Positions 57,122 through 64,000 are shown, numbered from the stretch's first letter. The stretch: 64,000 bases of DNA from an uncultured Pelagibacteraceae bacterium (GCA_902595815.1 CACJRL010000002.1:62001-126000), one strand, 5' to 3'. Made by a program: numbers and translations. Notes: generated by a model not told the origin, from the letters alone.

Positions 57122-57202
57122 TATAACTTCGTAAATTTAAATTATAAAAAATTTATATTACACAATACAATAATTTTATTTATAACTTAATAAGAAAATT
57201 TA

Positions 57203-58495
57203 ATGTATTTATACACAAAGCTCCAAAATCTCAAAGAACCTATAAAAATTGGTTTTATAGGATGTGGAAAGTTTGTTTCCATGTTTCTGGCTCAATACAA
57301 TCAATTAAACAAAATAATTTTAGATTCCATAGTTGAACTTGATATTGGTAGAGCAAAAAAAAATTGTTTAAGTAGTGGATTGTCTAATGAAACGATAGAT
57401 AAGATTAATTTTACAGACAATTTAGATAAAATTTTAGAAAGAGATATTGATGTTTATATTGAAGCAACAGGTAATCCCATAGCAGGGACAATCCATGCAA
57501 AAAAAATAATCGAAAATAAGAAACATGTAATTATGGTCAATGTAGAGGCAGATGTTTTATGTGGAAAATATTTGTCTGATTTAGCAAAAGAGAATAAAGT
57601 GATCTGTTCAATGGCTTATGGTGATCAACCATCCTTAATATTAGAACAAATTGAATGGGCAAAATTAAATGGTTTTGAAGTTATATGCGCGGGAAAAGGT
57701 ACAAAATATCATCCGTCCTTTGAATATTCGACGCCAGAAACTGTTTGGGGCCATTATGGATTAACTAAAGAGAGAGCCGAAAATGAATCAGGGATGAACC
57801 CCAAAATGTTTAACAGTTTTTTATGTGGAGATAAGTCTTCAATTGAAATGTGCGCAGTCAGTAATGCAACAGATTTAAAGTGCCCAGACGATGGCTTAAC
57901 TTATCCTCCTATTGGGGTTTATGATATCGCAAAAAAATTAATTCCTAAATCTGATGGAGGTTTATTAGATCATCCAGGTCAAGTAGAAGTTATTTCAAGC
58001 ATAGATCTAGATAAAAAAGATATACCTAATGATCTTAGATGGGGAGTGTATATTGTTATTAAAGCACAAAATGATTATGTAAAAAATTGTTTCAAAGATT
58101 ATGGGATGGTAACTGACACTTCTGGAAGTTACTCAGCAATATGGAGACCTTATCATTATATTGGATTAGAATTAGCTCAATCAGTTTATTCTATAGTTCT
58201 TGATAATAAAGCAACAGGTCATACAAAAAACTTTAATGCAGAGATAGGAAGCGTTGCAAAAAAAGATTTAAAAGCAGGTGAAAAATTAGATGGTGAAGGG
58301 GGTTATTGCGTAAGGGGAAGATTGATTTCCTCTAAAAGATCTAAACAGGAAAGAATTTTACCTATGGGGTTAACTGATAATGCAATTTTAAAAAGAAATA
58401 TTATGAAAGACGAATTTATATGCTTAGACGATGTTACACTTAATTTGAATAAAGAAATAATTGAAGCTAGAGAATATCAATACAATTTGATATAA
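57203..58495 (+). CDS. NAD(P)-dependent oxidoreductase with C-terminal SAF domain
   Basis: 430 aa. An N-terminal Rossmann domain (IGFIGCGKFVSMFLAQY, VYIEATGNPIAGTIHA) resembles the homoserine dehydrogenase-like/Gfo-Idh proteins, and residues from about 340 (AKKDLKAGEKLDGEGGYCVRG) form an SAF beta-clip domain as found in sialic acid synthases and altronate dehydratases. The combination is widespread in proteobacteria; the substrate, possibly a sugar acid or branched-chain compound, is not known. It stands alone between two oppositely oriented genes. Confidence 0.78.
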   Translation: MYLYTKLQNLKEPIKIGFIGCGKFVSMFLAQYNQLNKIILDSIVELDIGRAKKNCLSSGLSNETIDKINFTDNLDKILERDIDVYIEATGNPIAGTIHAKKIIENKKHVIMVNVEADVLCGKYLSDLAKENKVICSMAYGDQPSLILEQIEWAKLNGFEVICAGKGTKYHPSFEYSTPETVWGHYGLTKERAENESGMNPKMFNSFLCGDKSSIEMCAVSNATDLKCPDDGLTYPPIGVYDIAKKLIPKSDGGLLDHPGQVEVISSIDLDKKDIPNDLRWGVYIVIKAQNDYVKNCFKDYGMVTDTSGSYSAIWRPYHYIGLELAQSVYSIVLDNKATGHTKNFNAEIGSVAKKDLKAGEKLDGEGGYCVRGRLISSKRSKQERILPMGLTDNAILKRNIMKDEFICLDDVTLNLNKEIIEAREYQYNLI

Positions 58496-58517
58496 AAAAA
58501 TATATTTTAAATTTAAC

Positions 58518-59273
58518 TTAGTTTATTTTTTTTAAAATAATTCTTCTGTTTAGTGCAAATATACCTGGCATAAATTTTACCAAAAGATGGTCTATAAAAT
58601 GAATTATTTTTAGGAAAAAGTAATTCATTGGAATATAAGGGGTATTTACGCCATTGCCACTACAATTTAAAAATATAAAAAATTCACTCAAATCATTTTC
58701 AATTATTTTATAATCATTAAGAAATTTTTCATTTTTTTTAATATTTGCAAAAAGTAATTTACCTGTAGAATTATTTTCATACCAAAAATTTTTATTTTTT
58801 TTATTACTGATATCATCGTCATATCTTTCATGATTGAAAACTTTAAGAAAAATCTTAAACACAAAAGATGTTTCAGGTTCATTTATTAAAATAAAACCAT
58901 TTTTTTTTATTATTTCTTTAGATATTTTTTTTAAAACTTTTAATGGATTTTTTGAATGATGTAAGCAATGATTAAATATTAGAACATCATATTTTTTTTT
59001 AAACTTTCTTGGAATATTTAAATTATTCATATCAAGAGTAAAATCTATAAACTTATTTTTTAATATATCTGTGCAGACTACTTTTTCACCTAATACTAAT
59101 TTTGATAGACAGTTACTACTTCCAAATTCCAATATATTAGACTTTTTTTCTGTATATTTTTTCATCCATTTAAGTCTTTTATTAACCAAGAATACAAAGT
59201 TTTTATTACCATTTATAAATTTATATCGACTAACTTCTGGACTTATAAATTTAAGTAGAGACTTATTTTTCAT
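58518..59273 (-). CDS. Class I SAM-dependent methyltransferase
   Basis: 251 aa. NILEFGSSNCLSKLV is a SAM-binding motif I, followed by an acidic VCTDI and a motif IV-like VLIFNHCLHHS. The C-terminal third is hydrophobic in places and not recognised. Such enzymes are frequent in surface-polysaccharide islands. It is very AT-rich, with runs of Phe, Lys and Asn, and lies next to the tRNA-Leu element, so it may also be accessory. Confidence 0.7.
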   Translation of the reverse strand: MKNKSLLKFISPEVSRYKFINGNKNFVFLVNKRLKWMKKYTEKKSNILEFGSSNCLSKLVLGEKVVCTDILKNKFIDFTLDMNNLNIPRKFKKKYDVLIFNHCLHHSKNPLKVLKKISKEIIKKNGFILINEPETSFVFKIFLKVFNHERYDDDISNKKNKNFWYENNSTGKLLFANIKKNEKFLNDYKIIENDLSEFFIFLNCSGNGVNTPYIPMNYFFLKIIHFIDHLLVKFMPGIFALNRRIILKKIN

Positions 59274-59348
59274 GATTGTATGAATTTTAAATAAATAAAA
59301 ATAATTTGTTATTCTTATTGTTTTATTTTAAAACATGAAATAAAAAAA

Positions 59349-59404
59349 CATGAAATTAACTCATGCCCTCGTGGTGAAATTGTTAGACACAAAGGACTTA
59401 AAAT
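59349..59404 (+). repeat. Left 56-bp direct repeat (putative attL core)
   Basis: Identical in 54 of 56 positions to 60970-61025, with the two differences at 59356 and 59383. It comprises 16 bp of upstream flank and the first 40 bases of tRNA-Leu. Identity stops abruptly in the 3' side of the anticodon loop, a common place for tyrosine-recombinase crossover. Confidence 0.85.
59365..59404 (+). pseudogene. Truncated tRNA-Leu (5' half)
   Basis: It matches the first 40 bases of the intact tRNA-Leu at 60986, from the acceptor strand GCCCTCG to the anticodon loop TTAAAA. The D-loop GG has become GT at 59383, and no T-arm or 3' acceptor strand follows. It cannot make a working tRNA. Confidence 0.85.
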
Positions 59405-59426
59405 AGTTTGAATTGAGGAATTTTGG

Positions 59427-59456
59427 AGTCTCTTATAGTCTCTAATAGTCTTATTC
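59427..59456 (+). repeat. Degenerate 10-bp tandem repeat
   Basis: The units AGTCTCTTAT, AGTCTCTAAT and AGTCTTATTC follow each other with an exact 10-bp period, one helical turn. They lie just inside the left tRNA-Leu half. Purpose unknown; binding by a protein on one face of DNA is possible. Confidence 0.5.
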
Positions 59457-59525
59457 TCTTATAATCCAGTAAGTTTTAAAATATTGGATTACTATTATTG
59501 AAAAATCTTAATAATTAATCCTCAG

Positions 59526-59561
59526 ATTCTCGGATCATTCTCGGATCTGGGGAGATAAAAT
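59526..59561 (+). repeat. Left 11-bp tandem repeat (putative arm-type sites)
   Basis: ATTCTCGGATC occurs twice in perfect tandem at 59526-59547. The block then continues through GGGGAGATAAAAT, which is also found, with two changes, at the right-hand copy (60904-60916). Confidence 0.8.
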
Positions 59562-59575
59562 GGTATAAGATATTA

Positions 59576-60862
59576 ATGAAAAAATTTATTTTAATTTTTT
59601 TTTCGAGTCTAATTTTCAACAATTTTTCTTATGCTTCAATTATTGAATTTGGAAAGTGTTATGGTTCATATAAAGAAGAACTGTGGAATGAGGAGAATTA
59701 TAATATTGCGAAAAATTTTTACAGAAAATATGAAGAAAAACCTTATCTTAAAGATGGAAAATGGATATTTGAAGATTTTCACACAGGACACGATCTTGTT
59801 GATGATTTAAATGAAGACGAAGAAACCATAAAATATGTAAATGAAATTATAGAAAATTACAAAAATATAAAAGTTCATGATAAATATATAGTTTCTATAA
59901 ATACTGCTAATTCAACGGTTACTATTTTGGAAGAATATACAAATGAAAGAATAGATAGCTTGTATTTATACTACAGAACTTTGGCTCAACTAATAAAAAA
60001 GGGTGGAGGTAGCGAAGCACAAAAAAATAGTGCTAAGAATCCATATGTCCCTGAAAAAACTACAATAGAAAAATATAGTATCTCTGATTATGTAGGAGGA
60101 ATAATTCTTGCTTTTAACGAAAGAGGCTATGGGGTTAAAATTGATCTCAATACGTTGAATATTAATTATGGATCTAGAGATAAACCAAATTTTCAAAACC
60201 CTTACTTTAGGTGGGTATGCACTGAGAACTTCAACAATCAAATTGCTGATGAAGGTTCAAAGAATAAATCGTCAAGTGGAACTGCTTTTTTTGTCTCTAA
60301 CAAAGGTTATTTACTTACAAACCATCATGTTGTTGAAGGCTGCTCTGTTTCTAAAATAACTTATAATAATAAAGATTATGATACGGAATTAATAGCAACA
60401 GACGTAAATTTAGATCTGGCGTTGCTTAAGTCACAAGCTAATAATAAATCATTTATAAACTTTTCAAATAAAGATTTAAAAAAAATGCAAAGAATTTATG
60501 TTGGAGGTTATCCATTAGGAAAAGGATTAAGTGATGATTTAAAAATTTCGTCTGGAATTGTTAGTTCACTGAAGGGCTTTAATGATAACTCAAACGAAAT
60601 ACAAATAGATGCAGCAATTAATCCTGGTAATAGCGGCGGGCCAATAATTAATCAAAGTGGAGAACTTGTGGCTATTGCAGTAGCAGGTCTATCCAAAGAT
60701 GTTACTGAGGGAATTAATTTTGGTATAAAAGCTTCAGCTGCTGAAATGTTTTTAAAGTCAAATAAATTGAAACCTTCGTATTCTAGATTTACAAAAGAGA
60801 AAAAAAATGACCAGTTATTGGAAATATTAGAGGAGTCGACAGTTTATACTTACTGTGATTAA
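59576..60862 (+). CDS. Secreted trypsin-like serine protease (S1C, DegP-like) with novel N-terminal region
   Basis: 428 aa. Residues 1-20 are a signal peptide (MKKFILIFFSSLIFNN..SYAS). The protease domain starts near residue 234 and shows the triad His251 (LTNHHVV), Asp280 (NLDLALL) and Ser353 (NPGNSGGP). There is no PDZ domain at the C-terminus. About 200 residues between the signal and protease domain match no family I recognise. It is the only gene between the tRNA-Leu repeats, so it is the likely cargo of the element. Periplasmic protein quality control or digestion of outside proteins are possible roles. Confidence 0.85.
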   Translation: MKKFILIFFSSLIFNNFSYASIIEFGKCYGSYKEELWNEENYNIAKNFYRKYEEKPYLKDGKWIFEDFHTGHDLVDDLNEDEETIKYVNEIIENYKNIKVHDKYIVSINTANSTVTILEEYTNERIDSLYLYYRTLAQLIKKGGGSEAQKNSAKNPYVPEKTTIEKYSISDYVGGIILAFNERGYGVKIDLNTLNINYGSRDKPNFQNPYFRWVCTENFNNQIADEGSKNKSSSGTAFFVSNKGYLLTNHHVVEGCSVSKITYNNKDYDTELIATDVNLDLALLKSQANNKSFINFSNKDLKKMQRIYVGGYPLGKGLSDDLKISSGIVSSLKGFNDNSNEIQIDAAINPGNSGGPIINQSGELVAIAVAGLSKDVTEGINFGIKASAAEMFLKSNKLKPSYSRFTKEKKNDQLLEILEESTVYTYCD

Positions 60863-60880
60863 TTATAGGACTTTATAGGA

Positions 60881-60916
60881 TAACTCGGATCATTCTCGGA
60901 TCTAGAGAGATAAAAT
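60881..60916 (+). repeat. Right 11-bp repeat (putative arm-type sites)
   Basis: TAACTCGGATC followed by ATTCTCGGATC, then TAGAGAGATAAAAT, matches the left block at 59526-59561 in direct orientation. It lies 20 bp after the protease stop and about 50 bp before the right 56-bp repeat. Confidence 0.78.
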
Positions 60917-60969
60917 AAAAAAAATTTACTTATTAACCTTGTTCAATTATAAATATTAGCATAAACACT

Positions 60970-61025
60970 CATGAAAATAACTCATGCCCTCGTGGTGAAA
61001 TTGGTAGACACAAAGGACTTAAAAT
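60970..61025 (+). repeat. Right 56-bp direct repeat (putative attR core)
   Basis: Direct copy of 59349-59404, lying exactly 1621 bp downstream. This copy continues into the intact 3' half of tRNA-Leu, so integration would have preserved a working tRNA gene. Confidence 0.85.
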
Positions 61026-61071
61026 CCTTGCCCTTTTGGGAGTGCCAGTTCGAGTCTGGCCGAGGGCACCA
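60986..61071 (+). tRNA. tRNA-Leu(UAA)
   Basis: 86 nt. The acceptor pairs GCCCTCG with CGAGGGC, the anticodon stem AAGGA/TCCTT encloses CTTAAAA with anticodon TAA, a long variable arm (CCCTTTTGGG) marks a class II tRNA, and the T-arm reads CCAG-TTCGAGT-CTGG. CCA is encoded. It reads UUA (and UUG by wobble). nadK starts only 3 nt after the CCA. Confidence 0.95.
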
Positions 61072-61074
61072 TTA

Positions 61075-61845
61075 ATGATAAATCCTTTTATAGTTGCCGA
61101 TAAGAATGTACGATCAAATAAAATAAAGAATGCAGTTTTAAAAAAAGAAAAAACATATTCATTAGCAAAATCTAATTTAATTATCGTAATAGGTGGTGAT
61201 GGTTTCATGCTAGAAACTTTAAAGAAATATAATAAATATAAAAAACCATTTTATGGAATAAATTCAGGAAACTATGGTTTTTTGATGAATAAATTTTCAA
61301 AAAAAATAGATTTTAAAAGTCTAAATCAAGCAAGATTAGTTTCCATTTTACCACTTGAGATGAGTGTCAAAACTAAATCAAATAAAGTTAAAAAGTCTAT
61401 AGCTATAAATGAAATTTCAATTCTTAGACAAAGTAGACAAACCGCATCATTAACTATTTCAAATGGAAAAAAACAAATTATTAAGAATTTAATTTCAGAT
61501 GGCGTTTTGGTATCAACTCCAGCTGGTAGTACTGCATATAACTTATCTGTTCATGGTCCTATTCTCAGTATAGACTCAAATAAGTTATCTATAAGTCCCA
61601 TAAGTGCATTTAGACCTAGAAGATGGAAAGGAAAAATAGTGAGTGACAAATCTAAAATAGTGATTAGAAATCTGAATCCTATCAAAAGACCAATAAGTGC
61701 TGTTGCAGATAATATTGAAGTTAGAAATGCAAAAACAATATTTATAAAAACTAACAGAAAAATAAGATTTAATTTATTATTTGATAAAAATAGAAGCCTG
61801 CAGAAAAAAATAAAAATTGAACAATTAAGAAACGAAACTAATTAA
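61075..61845 (+). CDS. nadK: NAD kinase
   Basis: 256 aa from ATG 61075 (MINPFIVADK). The track start at 61036 lies inside tRNA-Leu and is rejected. IVIGGDGFMLETL is the GGDG motif, and LISDGVLVSTPAGSTAYNLS is the second signature. It phosphorylates NAD to NADP. The gene begins 3 nt after the tRNA CCA end, so its mRNA is probably released by tRNA 3' processing and would be almost leaderless. Its stop abuts the end of the convergent tRNA-Thr gene with no gap. Confidence 0.92.
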   Translation: MINPFIVADKNVRSNKIKNAVLKKEKTYSLAKSNLIIVIGGDGFMLETLKKYNKYKKPFYGINSGNYGFLMNKFSKKIDFKSLNQARLVSILPLEMSVKTKSNKVKKSIAINEISILRQSRQTASLTISNGKKQIIKNLISDGVLVSTPAGSTAYNLSVHGPILSIDSNKLSISPISAFRPRRWKGKIVSDKSKIVIRNLNPIKRPISAVADNIEVRNAKTIFIKTNRKIRFNLLFDKNRSLQKKIKIEQLRNETN

Positions 61846-61921
61846 TGGTGCCCCCGCACGGACTCGAACCGCGGACCTATTGATTACAAATCAATTGCTC
61901 TACCAGCTGAGCTACAAGGGC
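61846..61921 (-). tRNA. tRNA-Thr(UGU)
   Basis: 76 nt on the minus strand. Reading 5' to 3', it begins GCCCTTG, has D-arm GCTCAGCTGGTAGAGC, an anticodon loop TTTGTAA with TGT, T-arm CGCGG-TTCGAGT-CCGTG, and ends GGGGGCACCA. CCA is encoded. Its 3' end touches the nadK stop codon. Confidence 0.95.
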
Positions 61922-61954
61922 ATGAAGAGTTTTGTATTACGATTTTTAATATTA

Positions 61955-62698
61955 TCAAGTTTTATTTTTATATTGATTTATATGATGAAAAACTATTGCT
62001 GCGCTATTAGATATATTTAAACTCTCAATATTTTTATTTATATCTATTTTCACATTAAAATCTGTGTATTTTTTTGTGTGTTCTCTCATACCAAACCCTT
62101 CAGAGCCAAATAGTAAAACGTTATTTCCATCCCATTTGATATTATTAAATTTTTTATCACTTTTTGCTTCAAAACCATAAATCCAAAAATTTTTTTCTCT
62201 TAAGAATTTAAGAGTGGTATTTATATTAGATACTTCAAATATATTTATGTGTTCCATACAACCACTTGCGGATTTATACATAAGTTTACTTTCTGATGGA
62301 AAGTGCCTTTCTTTAATGATTATTCCATCAATATCAAATGATGCTGCACTTCTTATTAATGAACCTATATTTCTTGGATCTGTAACTTCATCTAAACATG
62401 CAAATGTTAAATCTTTTTTGATTTTGATAAATTCTTTTAAATTAACTCTCTCAATATGTTCAATTTCAGCGACGTAGCCTTGATGAGTAATTCCGTCTTT
62501 TGAGCAGTATTTATCCAACTCTCTTCTTGTTTTATAATAAATTTTTAAATCTTTCAGAAGATTTCTTTTAGAACTTGCCCGGTGTATATTTTTTTTACTT
62601 TCTTCTGTTAGAAAAATTTTTAAAACTTTCCTTTTTGGATTTTTTAAAGCCTCAATAACCGCATGTTTTCCAACTATGAAAAAAGATGATTTGTTCAT
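61955..62698 (-). CDS. rlmB: 23S rRNA (guanosine-2'-O-)-methyltransferase RlmB
   Basis: 247 aa. HAVIEALKNPKRKV is the N-terminal substrate-binding domain, and LDEVTDPRNIGSLIRSAASFDIDGII, LFGSEGFGMREHT and SLNISNSAAIVFHH are the SPOUT knot motifs. RlmB methylates G2251 (E. coli numbering) in the peptidyl transferase P loop. It is divergent from the tRNA-tuf operon with about 140 bp between and may be cotranscribed with tRNA-Thr downstream. Confidence 0.92.
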   Translation of the reverse strand: MNKSSFFIVGKHAVIEALKNPKRKVLKIFLTEESKKNIHRASSKRNLLKDLKIYYKTRRELDKYCSKDGITHQGYVAEIEHIERVNLKEFIKIKKDLTFACLDEVTDPRNIGSLIRSAASFDIDGIIIKERHFPSESKLMYKSASGCMEHINIFEVSNINTTLKFLREKNFWIYGFEAKSDKKFNNIKWDGNNVLLFGSEGFGMREHTKKYTDFNVKIDINKNIESLNISNSAAIVFHHINQYKNKT

Positions 62699-62751
62699 GA
62701 TAAATGTTGAATTTACACTATTTTTTAAGCTATTTACCTATATTTCTCGTA

Positions 62752-62779
62752 TTGCATTTGTACAATAAAAATATATAAA
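62752..62779 (+). promoter_or_regulatory. Promoter for tRNA-Tyr/tRNA-Gly/tuf operon
   Basis: TTGCAT at 62752-62757 and TATAAA at 62774-62779 are 16 bp apart. Transcription would start near 62787, about 50 nt before tRNA-Tyr. A short GGGG-TGCTT-CCCC hairpin sits in the leader at 62810-62822. Confidence 0.55.
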
Positions 62780-62837
62780 ACGCATGTTGTTTAAAGCTTT
62801 ATTGAACATGGGGTGCTTCCCCCTAAAACTTTATTAA

Positions 62838-62923
<86 letters not shown>

Positions 62924-62964
62924 TTCAATAATTTTTTTTATAACGTGGAGTATACTTGGGTGTT

Positions 62965-63038
62965 GCGGGTGTAGTTCAATGGTAGAACGCTAGCCTTCCA
63001 AGCTGGATGTAAGGGTTCGATTCCCTTTACCCGCTCCA
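62965..63038 (+). tRNA. tRNA-Gly(UCC)
   Basis: 74 nt. The acceptor pairs GCGGGTG with TACCCGC, the anticodon stem CTAGC/GCTGG encloses CTTCCAA with anticodon TCC, and the T-arm is AAGGG-TTCGATT-CCCTT. CCA is encoded. It lies 42 bp before tuf. Confidence 0.95.
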
Positions 63039-63080
63039 ATAAATTAAATTAAGAAAAAAAATAAAAGAGGTAAACAAGTA

Positions 63081-64000
63081 ATGTCAAAAGAAAAGTTCGT
63101 AAGAAATAAACCGCACTGTAATATTGGTACTATAGGTCATGTCGATCATGGTAAGACAACATTAACTGCTGCGATTACAAAAGTATTAGCAGAGACTGGT
63201 GGTGCACAATTTACTGCTTATGATCAAATTGATAAAGCTCCAGAAGAAAAAGAGAGAGGAATTACAATTTCAACTGCTCACGTAGAATATGAGACTGAAA
63301 AAAGACACTATGCACACGTAGATTGTCCTGGTCACGCAGATTATGTAAAAAATATGATTACAGGTGCAGCTCAAATGGATGGTGCAATTTTAGTCGTTAA
63401 TGCGGCTGATGGTCCAATGCCACAAACTAGAGAGCATATTCTTTTAGCAAGACAAGTTGGAGTTCCGGCTATAGTTGTTTACTTAAATAAAGTTGACCAA
63501 GTTGATGATAAAGAAATGATCGAACTTGTAGAGGAAGAAATCAAAGATTTATTAACATCTTATAAATTTCCTGGAGATAAAACTCCAATTATAAAAGGTT
63601 CAGCACTTGCCGCTGTTGAAGGTAGAGATGATGAAATTGGAAAGAATTCAATAATGGAACTTATGAAATCTGTTGATGAATTTATACCACAACCAGACAG
63701 ACCAAAAGATAAAGATTTCTTAATGCCTGTTGAAGATGTTTTTTCAATTTCAGGAAGAGGTACTGTTGTAACTGGTAGAGTAGAATCTGGAATTATTAAA
63801 ACAGGAGATGAGATTGAAATCGTAGGAATAAGAGAAACAAAAAAAACAGTATGTACTGGGGTAGAAATGTTTAGAAAACTATTAGACTCAGGTGAAGCTG
63901 GTGATAATATTGGAGCACTTTTAAGAGGTGTTGAAAGAACAGATGTAGAGAGAGGCCAAGTATTATGCAAACCTGGCTCAATCACTCCACATACTAAATT
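63081..64000 (+). CDS. tuf: Elongation factor Tu (3' truncated by window)
   Basis: The first 306 residues or so of EF-Tu are present, and the frame is open to the window end. It starts [27 protein letters not shown] (G1), then [12 protein letters not shown] (G3) and NKVD (G4), and enters domain 2 at about residue 210. It delivers aminoacyl-tRNA to the ribosome. The ORF track shows only an antisense shadow here because the sense frame lacks a stop. It is probably cotranscribed with tRNA-Tyr and tRNA-Gly, an order also seen in the enterobacterial tufB operon. Confidence 0.97.
   Translation, partial: MSKEKFVRNKPHCNIGTIGHVDHGKTTLTAAITKVLAETGGAQFTAYDQIDKAPEEKERGITISTAHVEYETEKRHYAHVDCPGHADYVKNMITGAAQMDGAILVVNAADGPMPQTREHILLARQVGVPAIVVYLNKVDQVDDKEMIELVEEEIKDLLTSYKFPGDKTPIIKGSALAAVEGRDDEIGKNSIMELMKSVDEFIPQPDRPKDKDFLMPVEDVFSISGRGTVVTGRVESGIIKTGDEIEIVGIRETKKTVCTGVEMFRKLLDSGEAGDNIGALLRGVERTDVERGQVLCKPGSITPHTK

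Larger units (their letters stand above)
59274..59575. other. 302-bp gene-free stretch with tRNA-Leu half and repeats
   Basis: This region holds no convincing ORF. It contains the left copy of the 56-bp tRNA-Leu repeat (59349-59404), a 10-bp-period degenerate repeat (59427-59456), and the left 11-bp tandem repeat (59526-59547). Two copies of ACATGAAAT also occur at 59333 and 59348. The protease gene start follows at 59576. Confidence 0.7.
59349..61025 (+). mobile_element. Putative integrase-less element inserted at tRNA-Leu(UAA)
   Basis: About 1.6 kb bounded by a 56-bp direct repeat of the 5' half of tRNA-Leu. It carries one gene, a secreted trypsin-like protease, and an 11-bp CTCGGATC repeat near both ends, like arm sites of an integrative element. 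Only the right tRNA copy is complete. There is no integrase or other mobility gene, so it would be a remnant or a passenger mobilised in trans. A simple local duplication is less likely because the repeats are arranged tRNA, arm, cargo, arm, tRNA. Confidence 0.6.

Noticed and set aside
59365-59404. Second functional tRNA-Leu
   Set aside because: It lacks the anticodon stem 3' strand, variable arm, T-arm and acceptor 3' strand and has a mutated D-loop.
59427-59456. CRISPR-like array
   Set aside because: The repeats are 10 bp, degenerate and have no spacers, and no cas genes are present.
61036-61074. ORF-track start of NAD kinase inside tRNA-Leu
   Set aside because: The upstream 13 codons are tRNA sequence in frame by chance; ATG at 61075 fits the family N-terminus.
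60969-61208. Minus-strand 79-aa ORF crossing tRNA-Leu and nadK
   Set aside because: It is antisense to a tRNA and a conserved gene and contains translated tRNA sequence, a common false prediction.
63560-63985. Minus-strand 141-aa ORF
   Set aside because: It is the antisense shadow of tuf, whose sense frame is open to the window end.

Overview
The window is a single, very AT-rich (roughly 30% GC by eye), densely packed bacterial chromosome segment. Spacers are tiny, neighbours overlap by 1, 4 or 8 bases, several convergent genes share stop codons, and periplasmic-binding-protein transporters are abundant. Gene content (omega subunit, PurS/PurQ/small PurL, GrxD-BolA, TTT, TRAP and polar amino-acid ABC transporters, methylcitrate cycle, alternative oxidase) points to a streamlined marine alphaproteobacterium of the SAR11/Pelagibacter type. 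This assignment is by recognition; no database search was possible.

Layout: 1-3712 spermidine synthase (5' truncated) and a polar amino-acid ABC transporter plus amidase. 3709-5995 reduced Anbu proteasome-like locus (circularly permuted ATP-grasp protein and Anbu, divergent). 6006-8570 surface-glycan type genes. 8567-12676 AbrB-like permease and a TctCBA tricarboxylate-type transporter. 12673-19974 assorted small enzymes, including a glycosyltransferase, gamma- and beta-type carbonic anhydrase-like proteins, a secreted MORN/HExxH protein, a 3-hydroxyisobutyrate dehydrogenase-like enzyme and an MFS transporter. 20016-27797 rpoZ, a CoA-transferase, and a TRAP transporter-malonyl-CoA decarboxylase-dusA-tauE operon. 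27886-33973 phosphomannomutase, nrdAB with paired NrdR boxes, alternative oxidase, lipoprotein. 34051-37573 prpDBC. 37627-47378 Gph, acetyltransferase-only GlmU, GlmS, DAHP synthase, NadE, CysS, CimA, TrmJ, RpsD. 47379-54586 a long leftward operon sfsA-map-purB-purC-purS-purQ-purL-bolA-grxD. 54609-59273 CinA-like, GGCT-like, AzlCD, a SAF-domain oxidoreductase and a methyltransferase. 59349-61071 an apparent tRNA-Leu-associated insertion. 61075-64000 nadK, tRNA-Thr, rlmB, tRNA-Tyr, tRNA-Gly and the start of tuf.

Most of the window is ordinary core metabolism: purine, amino-sugar, aromatic, isoleucine, NAD(P) and dNTP synthesis, translation, and uptake of small organic acids and amino acids. 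TRAP uptake plus CoA-transferase plus malonyl-CoA decarboxylase would make a plausible malonate-to-acetyl-CoA route. prpDBC would route propionyl-CoA to pyruvate and succinate.

The most unusual region is 59349-61025. A 56-bp direct repeat (54 of 56 identical) comprising the 5' half of tRNA-Leu(UAA) and its upstream flank bounds about 1.6 kb. That interval holds a secreted trypsin-like protease and, near each end, copies of an 11-bp CTCGGATC-containing repeat. It looks like a small, integrase-less element integrated at the anticodon loop of tRNA-Leu. Other points of interest are strong hairpins between solute-binding-protein and membrane-subunit genes, a possible pseudoknot after tauE, an Anbu locus lacking its usual partners, a MORN-HExxH fusion, and tRNA-Leu lying only 3 nt upstream of nadK.
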